Assembly: GCA_026129185.1 (NCBI GenBank) | Contig: JAHCIO010000026.1 | Span: 3,777-67,776 of the forward strand | Origin: Promineifilum sp019695075 | Lineage (GTDB): Bacteria; Chloroflexota; Anaerolineae; Promineifilales; Promineifilaceae | Reading direction: 5' to 3' | DNA length: 64,000 nt | Part shown: piece by piece, positions 42,204 to 49,524 of the stretch | How the letters are laid out: each line of letters begins with the position of its first letter | How positions within the stretch are numbered: position 1 is the stretch's first letter | Translations under genes and position numbers: made by a program | Notes under the pieces: model-generated | The model's database searches: none | What the model was told of the DNA's origin: nothing | The model's input: only the letters and a program-made list of their open reading frames with translations

Positions 42204-42209
42204 TATAAT
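42204..42209 (+). promoter_or_regulatory. TATAAT -10 element
   Basis: A consensus TATAAT lies 36 bases before the ATG at 42246. A good -35 is not evident. Confidence 0.4.
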
Positions 42210-42245
42210 CGATGGCAACTTGCTCCAGAAGATCGGAGTAGACAC

Positions 42246-42578
42246 ATGATCGATCTGACGCTTCAAGTTCCAGACGAACTAGCCGAGCGCCTCCAGCCGA
42301 TCGGGCCTTGGTTGCCAACAGTGATTGAATTGGGGCTTCTCAGGCTTCGAACGCGAGCAGCAGCAGTGGCCAGCGAGGTAGTCGCTTTTCTAGCTACGAA
42401 TCCGACTCCTGAAGCGGTGCGTGAGTACCATGTTTCTGAAGATGCTCAGACCCGTCTGCGCCGTTTGCTTGCGCTCAATAGCGAGGGACTTTTGGGGGAG
42501 GAAGAGCAACGCGAACTAGACGAACTTGCCGAACTGGAGCATGTTCTCATTATGCTAAAGGCACGCGTTTCTGAGTAG
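42246..42578 (+). CDS. Small protein of the type found upstream of HNH nuclease genes
   Basis: 110 residues from the ATG at 42246 with GGAG upstream. The start LTLQVPDELAERLQPIGPWLPTVIELGLLRL, a middle segment ending in LATNPTPEAVREYHVS, and a Glu-rich helical tail (EEEQRELDELAELEHVLIMLKARV) match a family I recall from Cyanobacteria and Chloroflexota, typically paired with an HNH endonuclease gene. An HNH remnant indeed follows 20 bases downstream. It may act as an antitoxin-like partner. GC content is lower than in most neighbours. Confidence 0.65.
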   Translation: MIDLTLQVPDELAERLQPIGPWLPTVIELGLLRLRTRAAAVASEVVAFLATNPTPEAVREYHVSEDAQTRLRRLLALNSEGLLGEEEQRELDELAELEHVLIMLKARVSE

Positions 42579-42598
42579 GTCATCCACAGGACAAAAAG

Positions 42599-42729
42599 GT
42601 GGAATCGGTATCGGGGAGCTTACGCCGCTTGGTCGTTGAGCGGGCAAACGAGCGGTGATCGTTCTGAGACTCAATCGTGATGAGCGAGTGGCGGAACGCC
42701 GCCGACTCATTACGGCAGGTCTCTACTAG
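42599..42729 (+). pseudogene. HNH endonuclease remnant, 5' and 3' ends joined
   Basis: From GTG 42599 the frame reads SGSLRRLVVERANER, the usual start of small HNH nucleases (LRRLVAERAxxRCEYC), then hits TGA at 42656 where the first Cys codon should be. From 42655, in another frame, VIVLRLNRDERVAERRRLITAGLY and stop match the usual C-terminus of the same family. The roughly 80 residues with the zinc Cys pairs and the HNH motif are missing. It lies 20 bases after the gene usually found upstream of these nucleases. Confidence 0.7.
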
Positions 42730-42789
42730 AGACCATTTGGTGCAAGAGCCTTTGTCTAGGTCTACTGTGTTAGACAGGAAGAGAAAACC

Positions 42790-44001
42790 ATGCCCACTGA
42801 AGCCTACATCTACGACGCCATCCGCACCCCCCGCGGCCGCGGCAAAGCCAACGGCTCGCTGCACGAAGTCCGGCCGCTTGACCTGCTGAAGACGCTCTTC
42901 GACGAGATGCGCGTTCGCTACGACCTGGACACATCACAGGTAGACGACGTATTGCTCGGCTGCGTCACGCCGGTCAAGGAGCAGGGCGGCAACATCGCCC
43001 GCACCGCGCCGCTCTACGCCGGCTGGGACCTGGATTTGCCCGGCGCGCAACTCAATCGCTTCTGCGCCTCCGGCCTGGAGGCGGTCAACCTGGCGGCCAT
43101 GAAGGTGCGCTCCGGCTGGGAGGAGCTGGTCGTGGCCGGCGGCGTGGAGTCGATGTCGCGCATCCCGATGGGCAGCGACGGCGGGGCCATGTGGGACGAC
43201 TACGAGGTGATGGGCCAACTCGACATCGTGCCCCAGGGCATCAGCGCCGACCTGATTGCCTCGTTGGAGGGCTTCAGCCGCGCCGACGTGGACGCCTACG
43301 CCCTGCAATCGCAGCAGCGCGCCGCCGCCGCCCAACGCGAAGGGCGCTTCACTTCCATCGTCCCCGTTCGCGACGCCAACGGCCGCGTCCTGCTCGACTG
43401 TGACGAGCACGCCCGCGCCGACGCCACGCTGGAAGGCCTGGGCGCGCTCAAGCCGGCTTTCGTCGCCCTGGGCGCGATGGGCTTCGATGCCGTCGCCCTG
43501 CGCAAGTACCCGCAACTGACGGCCATCGACCACGTCCACACCGCCGGCAATTCGTCGGGCATTGTGGACGGGGCGGCGCTGGTGCTGGTCGGGTCGAAGG
43601 CCAAGGGCGAGGCGCTGGGGCTGCGGCCGCGGGCGCGCATCGTCTCGGCCGCGCTGCTGGGCGACGAGCCGACGATCATGCTGACCGCCCCCGCGCCGAC
43701 CTCTCAGCGGGCGCTGAAGAAGGCGGGCATGGCCGTCGGCGACATCGACCTGTTCGAGATCAACGAGGCCTTCGCCTCAGTCGTCCTCAAGTTCATCCGC
43801 GAGATGGGCCTGCCCGATGGTTCCGCGCGCGTCAACGTCAACGGCGGGGCCATCGCCCTGGGCCACCCGCTGGGGGCCACGGGGGCGATGATCCTGGGTA
43901 CGGCGCTGGACGAACTGGAGCGGCGCGACCTGTCCACGGCGCTCATTACCCTTTGCGCCGGCGGCGGGATGGGGATCGCGACGATTATTGAGCGGGTATG
44001 A
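42790..44001 (+). CDS. Thiolase (acetyl-CoA C-acyltransferase)
   Basis: 403 residues with AGGAAGAG before the ATG at 42790. Catalytic residues are Cys92 in NRFCASGLEAVN, His359 in NVNGGAIALGHPLGATGA and Cys389 in LCAGGGMG. DLFEINEAFASV is the conserved Asn-Glu-Ala-Phe region. It either splits 3-ketoacyl-CoA in beta-oxidation or condenses two acyl-CoAs. No hydratase or dehydrogenase gene is adjacent, so its pathway is not fixed by context. The downstream LIV cluster with two CoA ligases lies about 9 kb away. Confidence 0.93.
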   Translation: MPTEAYIYDAIRTPRGRGKANGSLHEVRPLDLLKTLFDEMRVRYDLDTSQVDDVLLGCVTPVKEQGGNIARTAPLYAGWDLDLPGAQLNRFCASGLEAVNLAAMKVRSGWEELVVAGGVESMSRIPMGSDGGAMWDDYEVMGQLDIVPQGISADLIASLEGFSRADVDAYALQSQQRAAAAQREGRFTSIVPVRDANGRVLLDCDEHARADATLEGLGALKPAFVALGAMGFDAVALRKYPQLTAIDHVHTAGNSSGIVDGAALVLVGSKAKGEALGLRPRARIVSAALLGDEPTIMLTAPAPTSQRALKKAGMAVGDIDLFEINEAFASVVLKFIREMGLPDGSARVNVNGGAIALGHPLGATGAMILGTALDELERRDLSTALITLCAGGGMGIATIIERV

Positions 44002-44057
44002 TATGTGTGTCCGAATTGAGTTCGTAGGGACGCATCGGTTATGAGAACTTGCTGCTA

Positions 44058-44066
44058 TGCTATAAT
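44058..44066 (+). promoter_or_regulatory. Extended -10 promoter of the toxin-antitoxin operon
   Basis: TGCTATAAT (TATAAT at 44061-44066), about 55 bases before the antitoxin ATG. The -35 is weak, which fits an extended -10. Confidence 0.5.
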
Positions 44067-44121
44067 GATGACTTGGCAGGGCGCACGTCGGATTAGGCGT
44101 TCCGGTCAAAAGGGGAATGAG

Positions 44122-44382
44122 ATGACGTTTGTGGTCTTAAGCAAAGACGAGAACACGATCTCCTTGCCGGCCGAGCTAATGGATAAGTTAATGCTGCGAG
44201 AAGGAGACCAAGTCACTGCTATTCTCGACGGCCAGACGCTTCGTTTGGCCAAGCTGGATAGTTTCCTTCATCTACGAGGCGTATTTGCGGAAGATTCATC
44301 CTTCGATGAGGCGATGAATCTGCTTGAGCAATCGTGGCAATCATGGAACTCGGCGAGATCTGCATCGACACCAATGTTCTAA
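44122..44382 (+). CDS. AbrB/MazE-type antitoxin
   Basis: 86 residues from the ATG at 44122, preceded by AAGGGG. The N-terminal swapped-hairpin fold reads VVLSKDENTISLPAELMDKLMLREGDQVTAILDGQTLRLAKL, the SpoVT-AbrB pattern. The C-terminal ~35 residues would bind the toxin. Its 3' end overlaps the PIN toxin start by about 40 bases, the usual coupled arrangement that gives autorepression by the complex. Confidence 0.85.
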   Translation: MTFVVLSKDENTISLPAELMDKLMLREGDQVTAILDGQTLRLAKLDSFLHLRGVFAEDSSFDEAMNLLEQSWQSWNSARSASTPMF

Positions 44383-44783
44383 TCGCCTTCCTTAAGGGTC
44401 GTGATCCGGCGGCAACGGCCCTGGAATGGATTGTGCGCAATACACAGGTATTCGTTACAGCGATCACTGCCTATGAACTTCTTTTTGGAGTAGCCCGTGC
44501 GAATCGCAGAATAGGCGAGGATCAGTTGTTGGAGGTCATGGCCATTCTGCCATTTGATGCGCCCTCTGCAGCAAGGGCAGCCACCTTACACGACGCCTTG
44601 ATTCGCAGCAACCAGGACATTGGCGTGAAAGACGTCATGATTGCCGCAATTTGCCAGCAGCATGATTTGCCCTTGCTCACTCTAAATGAGCGCCACTTCA
44701 ACCGCGTCGAGGGATTAACTATTCTCACTCCAGAGCAAATTCTTCAACTGTTGGATTCCAGATCTTCCTTGCAGTCTGATTAG
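44343..44783 (+). CDS. PIN-domain ribonuclease toxin (VapC type)
   Basis: 146 residues from ATG 44343; a GTG three codons earlier is the alternative. PIN acidic residues are Asp9 (CIDTNVLIAFLKG), Glu45 (AYELLFGV) and Asp97 (GVKDVMIAA), with Asn115-Glu116 in LTLNERHF near the fourth position. The full domain is present, so it is probably active, in contrast to the truncated PIN remnant at 6034. VapC enzymes cleave tRNA or rRNA when freed from the antitoxin. Confidence 0.88.
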   Translation: MELGEICIDTNVLIAFLKGRDPAATALEWIVRNTQVFVTAITAYELLFGVARANRRIGEDQLLEVMAILPFDAPSAARAATLHDALIRSNQDIGVKDVMIAAICQQHDLPLLTLNERHFNRVEGLTILTPEQILQLLDSRSSLQSD

Positions 44784-44857
44784 GTTATCGCAACCTCTTT
44801 CGTTGTGGGCCATACAGGGATACTCTCCCCTTTGCATCGTTTGCTGAATCGCCCAAC

Positions 44858-47407
44858 TCAGCCATCGCCATTCGCCACCCTCACCGGAATCGCCACCTCG
44901 TCAAACGTCCCGTCGGCGCGCACGACCGTCAGCAGCAGCGTGTAGAGGCCATCGTCCAGGAGCGTCGTGTCCCATACGCCCAACTCGCCATCGGCCACGG
45001 CCGTCTCCCCGCGCGCGACGATGAGATGCATCGCCTCCGGCATCAGCCCGCTGAACCACGATAGCCGGTAGTAGGCGAAATCATCGCCGCCGGCCGAACC
45101 AACCACCGACCACTGACCTTGAGGCGACTCCTGTCGCCCGACCCCTTGAGGCGACTCCTGTCGCCCGACCACCGCCCACGGCTCCGGCGACGCCACCGCC
45201 GCGCCGCCCGACCGCGTGGGCACGCGACGGATGGGATCGTATTCGGTCGGCGGGGCGGGGATGCCGTGGTCGGCCGCCCACTGGGCCGCTTCGGGCGGGA
45301 AGACGGTGAAGACGCGCCGCTCGACCAGGTTCGGCGGCGTGAAGATGGTCGCCAGCCGGCCGGTCTCGCGGTTGACGGCCACCTCACGCAGCATCGTGTC
45401 CGTAGCCGTCGGCTCTGTGCCGGCCACGAACCACTCAATCACCGTCGGGCAATCCGGCCCGCCACGCGACGGCGGCAGCCCGGACAGGGCGCAGACATCG
45501 ACGGCGTGCAGCCCCGCCGGCCGCGGCCACTCCCCGGCCGGTTGCCCGCCCAGCGCCTGGTCAAACAGCGTCCGCCAGACGGGCACGGCGGCGTTGTCAT
45601 CGCCGGCCGCGCCGCCGGCCCAGACGCCGACCAGCCGCGCCGGCGACAGCCCCACAGTCCAGTCGCCGCCGGCGGCCGAGCGCCCGGTGGCCAGGGCCGC
45701 GCCGCCGGCATCGGTGCGCAGCATGTCGGTCAGCAGCCAGGCCAGTTCCGGGCTGACCACGTCGCGGGTCTCTGGCGCAAGGGCGTAGACCTCCTCCCCC
45801 TGCCCGTCCAGCACGCGGACGACCGTCGCCGGGCGTGGCCGCGCCGCGCCGGGCGCGCCGGCCAGCGTGCCGCCGTTGCCGAGGGCGGCAAAGGCATGGG
45901 TCAGGCTGAGCAGGTCGGCCGAGAAGCCCTCCTGAGCGAAGGCCAGGCCGGGCGTCGCATCGCTGGCCAGCACGCCCAACGCGGCGGTGTTCTCCAGCAC
46001 CCGCGCCACGCCCACCCAGCCGAGCATCTGCGTCGCCGGGGCGGCGCGGCCGGCGGCCAGCGCCGCGCGCAGCCGCAGCGGGCCGAGGGCGTCGCCGTCG
46101 TCGGGCGGCACGTAGGGTTGGCCGTCCTGCAGATAGATCTGCTCCACATCGTAGGTCAGGCTGGCGGCGGTGTAGCCCTGGCTGAGGGCCGACAGGGCGA
46201 TGAACGGCCGCGCCAGCGTGCCGACGGGCCGGGCCGCCAGCGGCGCGTCGCCGGCCAGGGCGAGGATCGCCCCGGTGGGCACGTCCAGAATGACAACGGC
46301 CGCGCCCTTGGTAGAGGCATCATCCGCCAGCGCCCCGGCCGCCGGGCAGGGCGGCCCGCCGCCAACCGGCTCGCCCCGGCCGGCCGCGGCCGCCGCCACA
46401 CAGGCCGCCGCGGCTTGCAGCGGCAGGTCAAGCGTCGTCTCCACCTGGAAGCCGCCGCGGACGAGCCGCGCCGGCCCCAGCAGCCATTCCAGTTCCGCGC
46501 GAGCCAGCCGGGCAAAGGCCGGGGCGACGGCGTCGCTGCCCGGCGGCGGGGTCAGGCGGGCCAGCGCGTCGGCGGAACTGTCCGCCGCGTTCGCCCAGTC
46601 GCGCGCAACCATCGTCGCCAGCACGCCGGCCGCGCCCGCCCGCGCCGCCGCGGGGTCATCGAACGGGTTGGCCGTCGGGTCTCGGCCCACGGCGGCCAGC
46701 AGCGCCGCCTCGGCCGGCGTCAGTTCGGTCGCGCCAACGCCGAAGTAGAGCCGCGCCGCCGCCTCGATACCATAGGCCAGGTGGCCGTAGTAGGTCGTGT
46801 TGAGCGTCCACTCCAGAACTTGCTCGCGGCCGAAGCGCCGTTCGATTTGCCAGCCGAGAAACCAGTCTTGCAGGGGAGGGTCTTCCGGCCGCAGATGAGC
46901 AGCCACCAGTTCGGCCAGCAGCGGCGACTGCGCCTGCGTCACCACCCCCGTGCGCGCCCACTCGGCTGCCGCGGCCGGCAGGTCAAGCGGCGGGCGGTCG
47001 AAGTAGGCCGGATCGGCCGCGGCCAGCGTGGCGCTGATGACCGCCGGCGGCAAGTCGTCATAGGCCAGCCAGCCCGCGCCGCCGAGGCGCGGATCGGTGA
47101 TCTCGTCGATCAGCACCGGCGGGCGCAGGCCGTCGGCGGCGGGAGCGTCGTAGGCGTAGAGGCGGGTGGTGGCCACGGACGGCGCGTAGGCCGCGGGCAG
47201 GTCGCGCAGCGTCTCGATGTCGGGCAGGTCGCGGACGAAGGCCAGCAGCCCGGCCGCCCCGCCGGCCAGCGCCGCCACCGGGGCGAAGACGGCCGCCAGC
47301 GTCGCCAGCAGCGCAACGACGATCAGCGCGCGGGCCAGGCGCGGGCCGCGGGCGTTGGCCTGCCGGGCACGCGCCCGGCGGCGGCGGACAATGTCAATCG
47401 TGCGCAT
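44858..47407 (-). CDS. Class A penicillin-binding protein homologue (PBP1C-like), apparently catalytically inactive
   Basis: 849 residues from the ATG at 47407. One N-terminal membrane helix (25-58), a GT51 glycosyltransferase region (about 95-290), a transpeptidase region (about 350-620) and a C-terminal Ig-like BiPBP_C-type domain. The GT51 scaffold is clear (LEWTLNTTYYGHLAYGIEAAARLYFG). The catalytic ED..F..H.G motif, however, reads AAADPAYFDRPPLD (129-142), without its Glu, and GGSTITQQ is replaced by TGVVTQAQ. In the transpeptidase the SxxK site (usually PGSTFKP) reads PVGTLARP, the SxN region reads AGRAAP and KTG reads ATG. All four hallmarks are altered. It probably binds or scaffolds peptidoglycan rather than making it. 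A duplicated palindromic repeat is translated near the C-terminus. Confidence 0.8.
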   Translation of the reverse strand: MRTIDIVRRRRARARQANARGPRLARALIVVALLATLAAVFAPVAALAGGAAGLLAFVRDLPDIETLRDLPAAYAPSVATTRLYAYDAPAADGLRPPVLIDEITDPRLGGAGWLAYDDLPPAVISATLAAADPAYFDRPPLDLPAAAAEWARTGVVTQAQSPLLAELVAAHLRPEDPPLQDWFLGWQIERRFGREQVLEWTLNTTYYGHLAYGIEAAARLYFGVGATELTPAEAALLAAVGRDPTANPFDDPAAARAGAAGVLATMVARDWANAADSSADALARLTPPPGSDAVAPAFARLARAELEWLLGPARLVRGGFQVETTLDLPLQAAAACVAAAAAGRGEPVGGGPPCPAAGALADDASTKGAAVVILDVPTGAILALAGDAPLAARPVGTLARPFIALSALSQGYTAASLTYDVEQIYLQDGQPYVPPDDGDALGPLRLRAALAAGRAAPATQMLGWVGVARVLENTAALGVLASDATPGLAFAQEGFSADLLSLTHAFAALGNGGTLAGAPGAARPRPATVVRVLDGQGEEVYALAPETRDVVSPELAWLLTDMLRTDAGGAALATGRSAAGGDWTVGLSPARLVGVWAGGAAGDDNAAVPVWRTLFDQALGGQPAGEWPRPAGLHAVDVCALSGLPPSRGGPDCPTVIEWFVAGTEPTATDTMLREVAVNRETGRLATIFTPPNLVERRVFTVFPPEAAQWAADHGIPAPPTEYDPIRRVPTRSGGAAVASPEPWAVVGRQESPQGVGRQESPQGQWSVVGSAGGDDFAYYRLSWFSGLMPEAMHLIVARGETAVADGELGVWDTTLLDDGLYTLLLTVVRADGTFDEVAIPVRVANGDG
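45116..45168. repeat. Two tandem 26-bp palindromic repeats within a reading frame
   Basis: TTGAGGCGACTCCTGTCGCC occurs twice in tandem; the core GGCGAC-TCCT-GTCGCC is a hairpin. Together with an adjoining ACCACCGACCACTGACC stretch it encodes GRQESPQG twice, in frame, in a linker of the PBP homologue. Confidence 0.85.
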
Positions 47408-47454
47408 CGGCCCGATTGTCGCCGCGAGCGGGCCAGCAGGCAACCTGGCGCGGC

Positions 47455-49392
47455 CTAGCGCGTCACCTCAAAGGTGCTGAAGAGATAATCGGCCAACTCC
47501 TCCTGGGCCGGGTCGCCGTAGGTAAAGATCACCCGGAAGAAGAGGTTAGGCTCCTGCAGGTAGGTGAATACCTTGACGCGATATAGGTCGTCCTGATCCA
47601 TGAAAGAGGACACAAGGCCCACAGCGCCCGTCTGCGTCGTGATCGTCTGATGGCCTAACAACCGCAGCCCCATCTCGATCCCTTCGGCCTCCAGTTGGAC
47701 GCCCAGACCGTCTAGCGTCCAGGTTTGACCATCGCTCAGGGGTAGTTCTGCTTCCAGTTGGCCGATGACGACGCCCATGTCGGGAGAAACCCAGCAGTGG
47801 AAGTAGCCGTGGCAAATCGGTAGTTGGTAATTCTCCTTGAAGTCAAAAGGAAAAGCGATGGCGAAGGGCAGGTCGTCGCTCTCGTAGCGGGCCAGCGAGC
47901 CGACGGGGCTGGTCAGCGGTGTGGCCGTGGGCGGCGGCGACACCGGGGTCGGCCCGCCGCTGTATGGCTGGCGCAGCGTGACGAGATAGCCGCCCGCGTT
48001 CTGGCCCTGCGTGTCGGTGACGAGCACACGGAAGTTGCCCACGCCCGGCGGCGCAAACGTCAGCTCGGCATCGTGGTCATTCAGACCGCCACCGCTGCTT
48101 TCATCCTCTACAGCGTAGTCAACGCCCAGGGCGACCGGTTCGATGAGCAAAAAGGGATCGATGAGGAGGGAACTGACGTTGATGTTGAATTCCCGCGTGT
48201 TGAAGAGGGTCATACGGAAGACGTCGATATCGACCGGATAGTCGCTCAGCCCCTCATACGTCATGTCTGGGCGGAGCGATTGGCCGTCGTCCGGGTCAGT
48301 ATAGGGCATGAGCGACTGGTTGCTCTCCAAGACAAAAGACCCCGGCCACACGTCATGCTGGCGCACGATGACGAAATACGGCCCGGCGGTCGTGGTGGTC
48401 AATTGCGCCTGTTCGCTGCCCTCGGTACTGTTATCCCCCAGGGCGAAATCGATGTTGCGAATGTCCTGAATGACGATCACGGCATCATTCTCGCTCTCAA
48501 CCGCGATGGTGATCGTCGTGCCCAGGGGGACGTCGGCCACAAACACGGCGTGCGTCCAGTTATCGGCGATATCGAACGTGTGGTGGGTGTCCGCGGCCTG
48601 CGGATCGACGCCGCGCGCCGTGTCGGCCGGCCCGGCCAGCATGCGCTCCAGGCGCGGCTGGATGTCGGCCGCCGAAGCCACCATGCCGAATCCGGCGTCA
48701 GTCACACGGTGGCCAGTCAGGCCGATCACCTCGCCGTCCATCGTCGCGGCGATGCCGCCGCTCTGGCCGCCGGCCACGGGGGCGTCTACCTGCAAAAAGG
48801 TCATGTCCAACGTCTCGTGCTCATAGATGCGGGAGACGATGGCTTCGGTCAGCGTCGGTTGCGGCGCGCGCCCCGCTGTCCCCGGATAGCCGATCAGCAG
48901 CAACGGGCTGCCGACCTCAAGCCCTTCGCCATTGGCCAGGGGCAGGGGGGCAACGTCGGTCTCGATCGGCCCCAGTAGCGCCAGATCGCCCAGCAGGTCA
49001 AGACCGGCCACCGGGGCCACCATCTGCGCCCCGTCCGGGAAGACAAGCGCCGCCTCCTGGATAGGCCAGACGACGTGGGCGTTGGTCAAGATGTAGTTAC
49101 CCTCAATGAGCACGCCGCTGCCGAACATGCCCCCCGACTCGATGCGCACAACGGCCGGCGACAGGCTCTCGAAAATGCCACGGGGCGTCAGGGGGGTTGC
49201 GGTCGGGCTGGGCGTCCGTGTGGGCCGCGGTGTAGCCGTCGGTGCGGCGGTGGCCGTGGCGCTGGGCTGGGCCGCCGCCCGGGCCTGTTCGGTCAAAACG
49301 ATGGCCGTGGCCACGGCATCGGCCGACGGCTGGGACGCGCAACCAACAGCAAATAACAAAGCGGAGACGAAGGCAGCGATGAGGCGGCGCAT
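47455..49392 (-). CDS. Trypsin-like serine protease lipoprotein (copy B)
   Basis: 645 residues with lipobox FAVGC (Cys18) and a Thr/Pro linker (40-70). The HtrA/trypsin-like domain has His106 (ILTNAHVV), Asp136 (LDLLGDLALL) and Ser211 in GGQSGGI, instead of the usual GNSGG. Two beta-rich pre-peptidase-like domains follow (GPYFVIVRQHDVWPGSFVLES; GNFRVLVTDTQGQNAGGY), then a C-terminal ~120-residue domain ending TFEVTR. No PDZ domain. Its paralogue of identical length lies directly upstream. Probably a surface protease cleaving unknown exported substrates. A TTGACG-N16-TATGAT promoter is kept upstream. Confidence 0.85.
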   Translation of the reverse strand: MRRLIAAFVSALLFAVGCASQPSADAVATAIVLTEQARAAAQPSATATAAPTATPRPTRTPSPTATPLTPRGIFESLSPAVVRIESGGMFGSGVLIEGNYILTNAHVVWPIQEAALVFPDGAQMVAPVAGLDLLGDLALLGPIETDVAPLPLANGEGLEVGSPLLLIGYPGTAGRAPQPTLTEAIVSRIYEHETLDMTFLQVDAPVAGGQSGGIAATMDGEVIGLTGHRVTDAGFGMVASAADIQPRLERMLAGPADTARGVDPQAADTHHTFDIADNWTHAVFVADVPLGTTITIAVESENDAVIVIQDIRNIDFALGDNSTEGSEQAQLTTTTAGPYFVIVRQHDVWPGSFVLESNQSLMPYTDPDDGQSLRPDMTYEGLSDYPVDIDVFRMTLFNTREFNINVSSLLIDPFLLIEPVALGVDYAVEDESSGGGLNDHDAELTFAPPGVGNFRVLVTDTQGQNAGGYLVTLRQPYSGGPTPVSPPPTATPLTSPVGSLARYESDDLPFAIAFPFDFKENYQLPICHGYFHCWVSPDMGVVIGQLEAELPLSDGQTWTLDGLGVQLEAEGIEMGLRLLGHQTITTQTGAVGLVSSFMDQDDLYRVKVFTYLQEPNLFFRVIFTYGDPAQEELADYLFSTFEVTR

Positions 49393-49496
49393 GGTGGCTC
49401 CTATAGTAAGGGATGGCGTGAATCAACCGGACTGGAAGCCGGATGAAACGATCATACCGCCCCTGGCTATCGCGTCAACTTACGCTTTCATCCGCT
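49393..49496. repeat. Duplicated upstream region marking the edge of a tandem duplication
   Basis: Matches 51463-51566 with only about four mismatches. It includes the promoter (TTGACG at 49473-49478 and TATGAT at 49451-49456, both on the minus strand) and, at 49480-49496, the last codons and stop of the membrane-protein gene 51550-52140. The match ends abruptly at 49496, so the duplicated block began inside that gene's 3' end. Confidence 0.88.
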
Positions 49497-49524
49497 TATT
49501 TTGAGGCACCACGGCGGCCGGGGC

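Noticed and set aside
45119..47458. 779-codon open frame on the plus strand opposite the PBP homologue
   Set aside because: Shadow of a real gene: no motif, no start signal, Arg/Gly/Gln-rich composition.
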